A stretch of 64,000 nt of DNA from Odobenus rosmarus divergens (lineage: Eukaryota; Chordata; Mammalia; Carnivora; Odobenidae), in the NCBI RefSeq assembly GCF_000321225.1, contig NW_004450383.1:367145-431144 (forward strand), written 5' to 3'. Below are positions 40,205 to 51,380 of the stretch, one piece after another. Position 1 is the first letter of the stretch, and every line of letters begins with the position of its first letter. The position numbers and the translations under genes were made by a program. A model generated the notes under the pieces. The model ran no database searches and was not told the origin of the DNA. It was given only the letters and a program-made list of their open reading frames with translations.

Positions 40205-40535
40205 GAAGCCATGTTTGGTCACCAGCTAGACCAGGATCCCCCATCCAACTTTGGTTTGGATGTCAAGACTTATGACACCACACATGCACTAAGAAGGTAT
40301 GAAAAGATATATTACTCATATAATGAGACTTTCTGGGAAGAGCAGGGCACAGTCCAAAACTGGATTCGGTCAGATATAAAATTGCTTAAGGAAACAAAGC
40401 TGGTTGGCTTTGGACTTTATTGTGGTGCTGGAGTGAAAGCTCCTACATTCTGGCCGGAGCTTATGCAGTTTGAAATTCCCATTTGTTCTAAAGGAGAGCA
40501 TACCCTGGGTTTCTCATTAGCTTGCCCCAGATAGG
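40205..40535 (-). repeat. LTR-like flanking repeat, copy 1
   Basis: Shares an ordered series of words with the copy at 43930: GTTTGGAT, ATAATGAG, then TGGGAAGAG and TTCCCATTTG/TTCCACTAG-type segments, at roughly 70-75% identity by eye over the first 130 bp. A 107-codon frame happens to be open on the + strand here, antisense to the element. Confidence 0.6.
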
Positions 40536-41862
40536 GAAAGAGTATGGCTTGAAACTTTTCATTAATTAAACATCAAAAATGGATCAGACTTATCACAATT
40601 CACTCTTGGTGTTTGACTGATAAGTGAAATGTGTCATATTTTAACTTGTCTAAGCCACAATGTCACTTTATAAGGCTTGCATCCAGAGATTGGTAAGGGA
40701 CACGAAATTTCCATTGAATGTCTCGTTGCAGAGCTTAGCATTTTGAATCGTGAGAAGTGAAATGATTGTGTTGATCACTATCAATAACAACCAGAACTTG
40801 GAAAAGGATATGGAGTGTCTTGATGAAGCCTTAATATTACGGCTTTAGTATATGTAGAGATATGTGTTGCATTGATTTATTTTTGGAGTATGTCTGAGAC
40901 AAGATTCCCAGAAATTTTTGCCCCATAAGGGGCAACCTTGGACCACATGTTCAGACAATTGCCAGTGGCCCAAGGGTCTAAAACATATTCAGTTTTTTGA
41001 CCAGGGCATCCAGTATAAAAACGACTATCCAAAGTTTTGGCAATTGTACTGATCGTTGAGTCTTTAATCAGGAATGTCTTGGTTAAAGTATTAAAAGCAG
41101 CAGCTTTCCAGGGTGTTCAATCATGTCAGTGATCTTGGTTATACTGTCTGTAAGGTGTACAGATTCCCTTTGCTTTTTCACTTAGTTTGATCCCAAAGAG
41201 CTACTCAGGTAGCTAAGGGGTTCAGAAGAGGAACCTCTGCAAAAGCATGGCATCTGGTAAGGAACTAAGGACCAGAAAAGCCACAACCTTCATGCAGGTG
41301 GGGTAGGCAATAGGGCCGACATTTAGCTCTAATATGTAGCTGTCATTTCCCTTTTTAGCAAGGAGGGCTTAGTGGCCATACTAAGTGCAGGGTACACTGC
41401 CATGACCCAAGGCACAATGGGCAGCTGAATGTAGAGAGCCATAGATTCAGAGGCTTTGAGAGCCTCTGTTTCCAAGAGATCCCAGTATGCAGGATTGCTA
41501 CTGTAATGGCATGTGACGTGGAGCTTAGAGGGGAATCTTCTCGGACCAGAAGTTCAGGGGCAACTTATGCCCATCATGAGTGGTTCAGAGACTCCAAGAG
41601 CGATGAGAGGAAGTTGCTAAAGTCTCTAGAGTAACAGAGTCTCTGTGGGACAGCACCTGTTGTATCATAATTTGGAAAGAGTATAGAGACATTTTTGTAG
41701 ATGGCCCCGTTCAAGGTAGACCAGTTTTACTAGTCACAGCATACATGGGCTTAAGTAAAATTATAAATTAGGAATATGTTGCCTTAAAATCCAAAAATTC
41801 CTAGAAGACTGTTTAGCAGGTTTCAATAGTATGGTGCCATGAGGGTCAATATTTCTTTCTTG

Positions 41863-41960
41863 AGACACCTGGCTGGCATGCGAATCTTGATTTCGGAGTT
41901 GTGGGTTCAAGCCCCACATTGGCTGTAGAGATTACATAAAAATAAAATCTTAAAAAAAAA
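41863..41960 (+). mobile_element. Short tRNA-like carnivoran SINE
   Basis: ACACCTGGCTGGCATGCGAATC, then GTGGGTTCAAGCCCCACATTGG with a textbook Pol III B box, and an A-rich end. It is inserted in the retroviral relic. TSDs are not clear. Confidence 0.85.
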
Positions 41961-43929
41961 GTTTCTTCCTAATGGTGTCAGGAATGGAGTGGCTTTTGGC
42001 TGACCAAGTCATTTGTAGGGATTTAACTGAAGTGACAGGGCCTTCTGTTATGTGTGGGGAAATGAAACCTGCCCCTTTTGTGAGCTCCTTGTATTTGTAT
42101 GTCTTAAGTGATTGTGGCAAATGCATCTCCATGAAGGAAGATGTCATCAGTGTGATATCATTACCTGTGCTCCTCAAGAATTTGGACACACTTATAATTT
42201 TGCCTACAAAAATGTATGCAGTGGCCGGACTACTGAAGACCTCATGGTAGCCAGGTAGAGGTGTCTCTTCAAAGCTGAAGTCAAAAAGTGTTATATTCCA
42301 TCATAGCTGAGAGCAAACTATGGCTGAGAGTCTGTGGAAATTGGTATTAAACAACATATGAGCCAAATAAATAATAACAAAATATTTACCAGTTGATGAT
42401 AGGATGGACCCAGTCATTTCAATAATACTGATTATGGGGCCCTTAACGGGTAGAAACACAGAACCACAGTAATCCACCATGAAGTACCATTCACTTTTCT
42501 GAGGGTTAAGAACAGCTACATTGGGATGTTAAAGGGAGAAATATTGGGGATAAACACCCCTTCTCTAAATAAGTCTTTTATAAGGTGTTTCAATCTTTGA
42601 AAACTCTGTTTTGACTTATATTGAGCCATATTAACTATTTTAATTATGGAGAAAGGTCCATAGTGTCTCAATTTGTCAAACCTTCAGTAAGTGCCAAAGA
42701 CATAATTTAACTTAGTACGTTTTTGGTTAGAGTTTCCATGACTACCATGGGATATTTAGGCCGGGCAATAATTCTGATGATTAAGACAAGGCATACTTCT
42801 TTGTTTACTATTTTATATTTCATAGCTCCTTTATATAGTAGGGTGTGCCTAAGTTCACTAGCTCTAAATTTACTGAAATCCCCAGGAATAACTATAATTT
42901 GGGCCTCTGTAATGATATAAGGCCATGAAGGTTTGCCAGTTAGTGCATCTCAGTAGATATTAAAGTTCAAAATCTATGCTATAGAGGTGCAAAAGATAAT
43001 TAGAAACATTTTATATTTTCACTTTATAAAGACTTGTGGTAAATTTTGGATTTCTAATTGGGTCAAACTGTGGATCTCTTTCTCAGTTTTTTGTTTCCTC
43101 CTCACCTTGTGTGTTTGTTTGTTTAATGGTTAACTAGATATAATTTGGAGGAGGGGTAACCTCTTTACCCTGCTCATATTCATAAGATTCTTTGTCTAGA
43201 AATTGTCAGATCTGTAACATGAGGGCTAGGATCTTCCCCTGTAACAACTGTTTCTTTATAGGGCTTAAGGATCCAGAGTTTAAGTAGAGTTTTAATTACC
43301 TCTTTATTTTTCCACATAGATGCCATAAGTGTTTGTTTTTTCTCTATAAGCATAAGGATCAGCATCTTTGTTACAAACAGGCCTGGGCAGCAGTAATAGC
43401 AAAAGCATTTTGATGGAGTCTTAGTGAGTCATCTGCTTCCAGGAGTGTAGACCTCAGCATGCTACCTAATAACTGCTCTTCCACACAACTGGCCACCCAG
43501 CAGCCCTATAAATTGCACAAGGTATCAGTACTTTTCCTGAGAATTCTATGGAAGAAGCGTCAATTCATTGTTGAGACTCAAAACCAACAGTCATAACATA
43601 AAACTGTTCCTCTGAACTTTGCATTATTCACAGCTTATGCTGTAATCAAGACATACAGTTCCACGTGAGGCATACAGATAGGATCAGGCTTGACACAACC
43701 CAGCGGTGGTATTGTGGTATTGTGGTAACTTTAAGGAGGGCTTTAACTCTTGTTTCTAAATGCCAATTGTCAAAATTTCTCGTGTAGGTTGATTAAATCT
43801 GTGATAAAAATTCTGTAGAACTCAGCAAATACAGTACAAAGCAGCATAGCTCAAAGTGCAAGATTGCTAGCAGGTAAAAGAACCAGTTTCTAAACCAAAG
43901 CAAGAGAAGAAAGATGCTCAGTCACGTTA

Positions 43930-44260
43930 TTTATCACCTGGACACCTCCTCACTGCTTCAGTTGTTGAGCTTACTCTACTCTTGGTTTGGATTTTGAGAC
44001 GGATGGCACTACACAAACAATATGGGGGCATGAAAATTTTTAATTAGTCACATAATGAGGCTTTTTGGGAAGAGAAGGACAGGCTCCCAAACAGGTCCAA
44101 AATGACATGATACAGCAGGGAAGGGAGAGAAGCTTTGGAGTTCTATCCAGATAGGTTGGTAGTGGTGTGAGGGTTCCTGTGCTCATGTCAGTGCTTTAGT
44201 GGTTTCAACTTTCCACTAGTGCCAAAGGAAGGAGAACTCAGGCGTTCTAATCAGCTTGTT
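43930..44260 (-). repeat. LTR-like flanking repeat, copy 2
   Basis: Second copy of the repeat at 40205-40535, same orientation. It contains GTTTGGATTTTGAGAC, CACATAATGAGGCTTTTTGG and TTTCAACTTTCCACTAG. The frame that is open in copy 1 is broken here by stops. Confidence 0.6.
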
Positions 44261-44984
44261 CAGATGTGTGGCCGAAGAGGAAGGCGAGCAGTGAGGCTTG
44301 AAATCTGTCAGCAGTCAGACATCTAAATATGCCTGTGGCCCCTTTAATACAAGATGTAATTTATAAAGCTGCAATTTATAGATTGTATAACATCATGTCT
44401 TAAATATATTGATATATATCATAACTTCCTATTGCCATTATGTTCTCTTTCCACTTAAAAAAATTATTTCCTTTCAGCCTCCAAGAAAATGAGTATAATA
44501 TGCTTTAGAATTTTATTAGCTGAATTCTTAAAATAACTGTCAAATGATCTATTAGGTCATTATGGTAAATGTATATTTGCATCCATTATGTAATGGATAT
44601 CAATGTTGATGTTTTAAATTTCTCTCATTTTTAAAAAATCAGTTACAGGAAATAAATGATGCTTAATAATTCAGAAGAAAACTTTGGAAAATATAGTGCA
44701 GAAATATCAGTCTAGACATTTTACAATAATTTGTTTAAATGGTGATTATGTTTCACCATATTAATATTTTTTCCATTCATATTCACTTTTCTTTTTTGCT
44801 GTATTTTACCAAGTTGATAAGTTCAGTGGCTGCCCCATCAGGCTGTTTAATAGCAGTTGGCATCAGATTGCTGAAGATTATTTTGAATTAAAGTTCAAAG
44901 TCATAAAGTCAGTGATGGTAACAATAATAAACTTAAAAAGAAGATTGAACAGTTGTGGAATACTGGAAAAAAAAACTGTTCTGA

Positions 44985-45120
44985 GAGTCCACAGGTCTGG
45001 ATTGTGGTCCTTTATCTGCCTCTAATTGGCCGTGTAATCTTAAGTAAGTTATTTAAGCTTTCTGGACCTCATTTTTTATCTATAAGATGAAAATCTTTGA
45101 TTCAATGGTATGGGACTTGC
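44985..45120 (+). repeat. MIR fossil
   Basis: CACAGGTCTGGATTGTGGTCC, CCGTGTAATCTTAAGTAAGTTATTTAAGC and TTTATCTATAAGATGAAAAT match a sense MIR. Confidence 0.75.
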
Positions 45121-46469
45121 CAACTTAAAAAATATATATATGCAGTTTACTTTTAAATTCAAAGAGTATGCTATTAGTAGTTAGAGAAGTAAAATATAGG
45201 AAAGTACTACCAAACTTTCTGATAATTCAAGAGTCTGATCTTAGAATTACATGGATTTGTGTGATTTTAGTTAATTCCAAAAATGACTATAAATTTAGTA
45301 TAAATTCTGAATCTTTTATGTTCCTGAAAAAAGTAAAATAAGTTATGTAACAGCATTATGCTACATTCTCCTTTTTAAATTTTCTTTCTTTTTCTTTTCT
45401 GATTTTTAATGCATCAGAATATCCTTGGTTATCTTTACCTTTGTCACCTCTATCATTAAAGTTCCATAAGTATTTTTCAGTCACTACAAATGTTAGAAAA
45501 TTATTTTCTACTCTACTCCAATACTTGTATTTAGGTACAAGGTAATTCCTTGGATAAACTCAAATATTCATATATAGGGAGAAAACTTTACCTACAGAAT
45601 TTTACTGTAAATTTGATGGTCTCCCCTTAAGAACTCAATATGGGAGAATATTTGAAATAATGAAAAGGAAAAAGAAAACAGCACTGTTCTCTATATGTAT
45701 TCATAACATCTTCTGGAAAAGTTCTTATGGAGAAGTCATTAACCAAAGTCTTTTTTAGTGTTTCATTATTCTGTCATGCAGAATCACATTTGTAATATCT
45801 CACACTATGACAGATGAAAGCTAGAAGATAAATGATTCACAAAAACACACAGCATGCCACAGGCAGAGCCTTTTGTAAACATGGAATACCCATCAGTTTT
45901 GATACTTTCCCACTGATATTTCAGGATGGTATAATCTCTAATTGTTTAACACTGCAATCCAGTGCTGATTACAATTAAAATACAATTTTTTCTTCTGTTT
46001 TGGTGACTTATGATTAATTTTTCTGCTTTAGACCCACCAAAATGTTAAAATTTTTAAGCGATTCATTTATTTGAAAACTCAGTAAGTTGTATTTCAAATA
46101 GTTAAAGGTTTGATGGTGTTTATTTTGTGGTCGGTATACAAATACATGGTGCACATCACACACTACAGAAGTATGGTTCTGGGCCGTGAGTTAAAGGAAT
46201 TTAACTAAGATTCTCTTACAGTTTATATAAACTCTTAATATATCAACCTAACTGTTTTTGCTGAACAGGTAAAACTCCAAAATAAATGTGTAACTAAAAT
46301 ATTTTCCAAATTCACAAAAGCCGTTATCTACTGAAAAACCAAACTATAGAGTTTCCTCTGTTATATTGCTTCTCTTAGCAAACTTTCATATAATGTATTT
46401 TTTAAACCTAGTATAATATTTATTTCAACAGATATTGCCAATTAAAATTCAAATTAAAAGCGTTGATTT

Positions 46470-46687
46470 GGGGGTGTCTGGGTGGCTCACTCGTTTAAGC
46501 ATCCAATTCTTGGTTTTGGCTCAGGTCATGATCTCAGGGTCATGAGATTGAGCCCTATGTCAAGCTCCACACTTAGCATAGAGTCTCCTTGGGACTCTCC
46601 CTCTCCCTCTGCCCCTCCCTGCACTCATTCCCCTCTCTTTCTCTCTCTCAAATGAATAAACAAAATATTTAAAAAGATAATAAAAAT
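46470..46687 (+). mobile_element. Carnivoran tRNA-derived SINE
   Basis: GGGGTGTCTGGGTGGCTCAC head, ATTGAGCCCTATGTCAAGC middle and CTCTCTCAAATGAATAAAC tail. The TSD AAAAGCGTTGATTT is at 46456-46469, with a copy differing at one base at 46688-46701. Confidence 0.94.
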
Positions 46688-47039
46688 AAAAGCATTGATT
46701 TAATGGTAGATGATATAAATGAGATCAGGATGTGGGCATAGTAAGGAATGGCATTCCTGTGGTTTCACCTTCTTGAAAGCAGTAAATTCTACAATGTTTA
46801 AAACACAGGATGGTCTGAACAAAGTTCATCTGTGGAATGAATATGATTTTGAATCTAATATGTTTGCAGTATTTCGTTTAGAAGTATGGGAACTTAATGA
46901 CTTCCTTTCCCTTTTTCTCATCCCTTTGCTTTTCTCCACCATCTCTCAATTCAGAGAAATATACTACTATTAACTCTAACCACATTGTGAGTAGAGACCT
47001 GTATTATATTGCTTGTAAGTGGTAATTATTCAGTAATTG

Positions 47040-47410
47040 TATCAACTATTTATTTAAACAGTATGTACACGCTCAGCCTTGAGCTAGAATCTGAGTTTAT
47101 AGGTTATGTAAACAGTGGTTCTTGCCTTTCAGGAGATCAAAAGAAAGGCATTAGATAAAGGAACAGTTTATTTAAAAAAGATTATGGAAACTGCTATAAT
47201 AGATGTTTGTGAGGATGCTAAGGAAACACATAAGAGGAACACCTAAGGCAGACTGATGGCAGGTTTGGGAGATGGGGGTCACAGTGTCAGAAACATTTAC
47301 CTGATGAAATACTGTGTGGCCTGAGTCTTAGAGAATGTGCAATTGTTAATCTCTTAAAGAACAATATTCCAGCCAGACAGAACAACACAGGCAAAGGCAT
47401 AGATATATGG
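47040..47410 (+). repeat. Ancient interspersed repeat, unclassified (L2-like)
   Basis: GGTTCTTGCCTTTCAGGAGATC, AACATTTACCTGATGAAATAC, and ATTCCAGCCAGACAGAACAACACAGGCAAAGGC match the internal order of the repeat at 22030-22430. Confidence 0.4.
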
Positions 47411-47497
47411 TTCATGGTTTCTGAAAGGAACTACATATTTTTCTCACATATTTCCTCTAAGCCTTTTCAGAACAGTTAATATGCCAATGTGTGTGTC

Positions 47498-47530
47498 ATC
47501 CACGTGTGCGTGTGTGTGTGTATGTGTGTA
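47498..47530 (+). repeat. (TG)n microsatellite
   Basis: CGTGTGCGTGTGTGTGTGTA run, interrupted. Confidence 0.8.
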
Positions 47531-47673
47531 CATTCATTTATATATATTTGGTTGGGCATTTTCTTTAAGTTGCCGCCCAAAAAATATTGCACTAATGTGT
47601 AAGCTCTTTGTGGTCAGAAGTTAAATTTTGTTATTGAAATGTAAGAGCTGACAATTTTTGTCACATTAAAATG

Positions 47674-47719
<46 letters not shown>
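47674..47719 (+). repeat. Compound (TA)n(GA)n microsatellite
   Basis: A pure TATATA run passes directly into a pure GAGAGA run of about 15 units. Likely to be length-variable. Confidence 0.95.
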
Positions 47720-47721
<2 letters not shown>

Positions 47722-48359
47722 ATGTGAATGATAGGATTAAGAAATTAATCAAGTCACCCTTTATATTGGGTGAGGATAACACATTCTTATATTTTTCCCA
47801 GACTTTTATCTACCATATTTAGTAACCAGAAGATTAGTATATTCATGTTTCAATCAACTAAGTGTTTACTTAGTTGATAACTCCATTTTAATATTCATAA
47901 AATTAGGCTACACCTAATTCCTTAAGGAAGCTCTTGCAATTGATTATTTTTGCAGACAACAACTCACATTATGTCATTGGCTCTAACTTATTTTATTGAT
48001 CTACCTTTGGCCACCAATTAAAACATTTTTAAACACAGGTATTATAAGTAAACCTCATACACAAAAATCAAAATCATAATTGTTTACATTGTAGAAAATA
48101 ACATTTGTTGAAGATGAATCTTTGAAGTTACAAAATTGTTGTTTTTATTGTCAGTGTCATTATCTGTGTTTAAATTGTTTGGAAATAGTGAGCCTGTACA
48201 ATTTCATTGAGGATTTCCAGTTTAAACTGTGATTATCAAGACGCATGATGCTGTTGGAATCCCAGAGCATGTTCTGTGACTCATATTTCCTGCTCAAATA
48301 CTTCAGTGAATTTTGTGGTGAAATATTCTCTGAAACTCTTATAATATATGATATAATAT

Positions 48360-48930
48360 AAAATGTTACAGTTTACATGCCCCAAATCCACATGATCAAG
48401 AAATGGAATTTCCCATCTTGTCCAGAGTTTTCTCTAAATGTCTAAAGTTTAAAGAACACCAGCAGAGTAATGATGGAGAGTTTCGAAGCAGGGCAGAGGT
48501 GAGGGGGACCTGGGGAAAGGTTCAGATGTACCATTTGGTCCTGTCGTAATTACTGAGGTATATCCTCACTCTTTTTTGATCCAAGTGCCTGTACAGAATC
48601 TGCTGCTTCCTCTTTCTTATCATGGCTACAAGGTACCTCCTTCACCTGATTTCTCCCAGGATGCATCTGAATGCCTAGGTGTACAGTACTTTGTTAAGAA
48701 TTGATGCTTACCTAAATTTCTTCCAAGAACTGAGGCCCAAGTACCTCCTTATCCCACTCAAAGATGCCTCTTGGTGTTTGGCTTGGAGAGGGCTGTATGC
48801 ACTCACCTTGGAGAACCTCCGTTTCTAAGCTTGTCTGTACAAGCTCCTCTCTTCCTTCCCAGTATAGGAAGCCTCTACCCAGGATGTTGGTGGCACAGGA
48901 GGAATAGGGCAGAGGAATAAGTTCATCTAC
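48360..48930. other. Unassigned GC-richer segment
   Basis: Less AT-rich than its flanks, with no ORF of interest and no repeat I can name. It could be an old LTR or simply unique sequence. Confidence 0.3.
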
Positions 48931-49277
48931 CTAGCCAATAATATTTCCAAATATTTTTTATTTTGATGACTAGACTTTTGAAGTTCAAAAGATGTGGATC
49001 TGACCATTATTTGTATTCTGTCATGTCATCCATTCCCCTAAGGTATATAGTAGGACTAGAGTTGGAATTATACATGAGAAAAAGCTGCAAGGTGTAAAGT
49101 TCTGTGGGTGTAGGGAGAAAACATCAATAAATATCACAAAATATTTCCTGCATTTTATAAATCAATTTGAAATAGAGATTCATGTATTATTTTAGTTTTG
49201 CTTATAATTTCTCAGGAACACATTTGTTTTATAATTTATAATTGACTAATAGATTAATCTTTGTATTCTTTTTCTTT

Positions 49278-49452
49278 TGTTTAAGATTTTATTTATTTAT
49301 TTGAGAGAAAGACAGCAAGCATGAGTAGGGGGGAGGGGCAGAGAGAGAAGGAGACTCCCTCCCGAGCAGGGAGCCTGACTCCAGGCTTCACCCTGAGATC
49401 ATGACCTGAGCCTAAGGCAGATGCTTAACTGATGGAGCCACCCAGGTGCCCC
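49278..49452 (-). mobile_element. Carnivoran tRNA-derived SINE
   Basis: Reverse copy: TTTATTTATTTATTTGAGAG start and GATGGAGCCACCCAGGTGCCC end. The TSD TCTTTTTCTTT is at 49267-49277 and 49453-49463. Confidence 0.93.
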
Positions 49453-49574
49453 TCTTTTTCTTTAAAATGATTTTTTTTACATCATCTTCTGAGCTTGCTT
49501 TCATATTTAATGAGGGTTTCTGTCTAGACATATCCGAAAATATATCCTCTGCTGTCAGAGGAAAAACTTGGTAG

Positions 49575-49850
49575 CAATAAGAGCTGGATTTCAGGTTTTT
49601 ATCAGATTTTGTTTTGTTTTGATTTGTTTTAAGTAATCTCTATGCCCAACAGGGGCTGAAACTCATGACCCCGAGATCAAGAGCAGCATGCAACATGCTC
49701 CACCAGCTGAGCCAGCCAGGTGCCCTTGGGTTCCAGTTTTATCACCACTGTGACCTCAGGCAAATCATTTATCTTCTCTGAGATAATCTCCTATAAAATA
49801 GAGATAATTATCTTGGCCCTCTACCCTAATCCATAAGATTACTAAGAACG
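49575..49850 (+). repeat. MIR fossil split by a SINE
   Basis: AAGAGCTGGATTTCAGG (49577-49593) and GGGTTCCAGTTTTATCACCACTGTGACCTC (from 49728) are two parts of one sense MIR, with the SINE at 49619-49725 between them. Confidence 0.65.
49619..49725 (-). mobile_element. Short tRNA-like carnivoran SINE
   Basis: TTAAGTAATCTCTATGCCCAAC, GGGGCTGAAACTCATGACCC and CAGCTGAGCCAGCCAGGTGCCC: reverse copy of the short form, inserted in a MIR. Confidence 0.88.
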
Positions 49851-50839
49851 TAAAACAAACATGCATGTGCACACAGGCACGCTCATGTTGTAAAGTGTAG
49901 GACCCCCTGTAAAGTTTAGTAATAATCTTTTCAATGTTTTTGTTTTCTCACTGATTAATTTTAAGAAGTATAACAATTCAAGAACTCTATTTTAAATGTA
50001 TTTTTGAGTATGAACAAGATTTGGTTCCACTTACTTTCTTCAGATAATAGACTCTTCTCCATCCCAGGAAGTAACATATATGTTTTGTTAATAGTATTTG
50101 TTCCACAGAACCATTTGTCTCTACTTAGTGTTGACTGCACGTGAGAAGAAACTGTACCAGAATCCTTTATTGAATGAAACCTGAGCTCCACAGACTGCTG
50201 ATTACTAGGTTTGCTTATCTGATCATCACCCTCACCAATTCATGAAATTCTTCTAAGATTTACCAGGTTGTTTGCTTTCCATTTTTGCTGATTTCTGCTA
50301 CAATTGCTCTGTGGATTTCCTGTTTGAAAAATAAAGTCCACATTCACAGTTCTTACCTATTTACAAAGCATATCATGAGACACTCTCTTCCAGCTTTCTA
50401 CCACCCATTTTTTTCATAACATTTAAAATATAATCATCCTCCATATTTTTCTGCTGTAAAATTTTGTTTTCTATTTCCTAGGAAATGATATGATATCTGG
50501 AATTTGTTTCCAAATAATCTCAGAAGCTGGGGCTGATGTGGTTTTTATAGATGAAACTAGACTGTTCAAAGAGTAGATAATTTAAATTTTTCTGTACAAA
50601 AAATGTTTATAAAAATCAATTGATCTTTTACCAGTATTATTTGTAAAAAAAGAATGGGATAAAAATAAATATAAAAATATATACCTTTTATATTTTTAAT
50701 CCCCAACTTGTATCACTAATTATTGATAGAGGATAGTCTGGGATCATTTTCCCACTGAGGTAGCCTGCTGTGTGATGGTCTGTCAGTTTCTTATTTTCTC
50801 ATTCCTTAGATTTCCTTGGATTTGAATAGGTATGATATC

Positions 50840-50963
50840 TTTCTAGGACTAAAAGACCATGTCCCACCTTTATCAGTTAACAAGCTATGTGAAAGCTGGA
50901 TGAGTCATTTATTATTTCTGGATCTCAGCAGTTTCCTCATCTCTAAGATGAGGGAACTGAAAA
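50840..50963 (+). repeat. MIR fossil
   Basis: GCTGGATGAGTCATTTATTATTTCTGG and CAGTTTCCTCATCTCTAAGATGAGG is the MIR core, cut by the following SINE. Confidence 0.7.
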
Positions 50964-50964
50964 A

Positions 50965-51105
50965 TTTTTTTCTTTTCTGTTTTGTTAAGTAAGCTCCACG
51001 TCCGGCATGGAGCCCAGTATGGGGCTTGAACTCATGACCCTGAGATCAAGACCTGAGCTGAGATCAAAAGTCAGGTGCTTAACTGACTAAGCCACCCAGG
51101 CACCT
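50965..51105 (-). mobile_element. Short carnivoran SINE, minus
   Basis: AAGTAAGCTCCACGTCCGGC, GGGGCTTGAACTCATGACCC and GACTAAGCCACCCAGGCACC. A tandem AGATCAAGACCTGAGCTGAGATCAAAAG doublet in the middle is a local duplication relative to the other short copies. Confidence 0.88.
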
Positions 51106-51194
51106 CCCCATTTCTATTTTTTACTGTAAATTTCTTTAGTTTTGATTATTTCTTGACCTATTTATTATGCTCTATTTCTCCAACTACTCTGTGC

Positions 51195-51380
51195 ATTTTC
51201 ATCCTAGTTCTGCCATTCACTTTCTGGTGACTTTGGTCAAGTTACTTACTCATATTTCTTTATTTGAGGAAATAATTAATCCAGCCTAATGGCTTTCTAG
51301 TGAGAATCAAGAAATAATTTATTTAGAACATTTATCATGGTTCATGGCATGTACTAAATGCTCAGTTAATTTTAACTAAC
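51195..51380 (+). repeat. MIR fossil
   Basis: CCTAGTTCTGCCATTCACTTTC, GACTTTGGTCAAGTTACTTACTC and GCATGTACTAAATGCTCAGTTAA match a sense MIR end to end. Confidence 0.78.

Larger units (their letters stand above)
40205..44310 (-). mobile_element. Decayed class III-like endogenous retrovirus
   Basis: Two diverged direct repeats (40205-40535 and about 43930-44260) flank roughly 3.4 kb. On the minus strand, this interior shows broken similarity to retroviral pol: a reverse-transcriptase-like stretch around 42700-41960 and an RNase H-like stretch around 41800-41400. The frame is broken by many stops and shifts, so nothing can be expressed from it. A SINE at 41863-41960 interrupts it. The order on the minus strand (repeat, RT, RNase H, repeat) suits an internally deleted provirus whose flanking repeats are old LTRs. 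No gag or env region was recognised. The class assignment comes from family resemblance only and is moderate. Confidence 0.55.

Noticed and set aside
41895..41925. tRNA gene suggested by a B-box GGTTCAAGCCCC
   Set aside because: It lies within a tRNA-derived SINE with an A-rich end and no cloverleaf that I could complete. The same applies to the other short SINEs.
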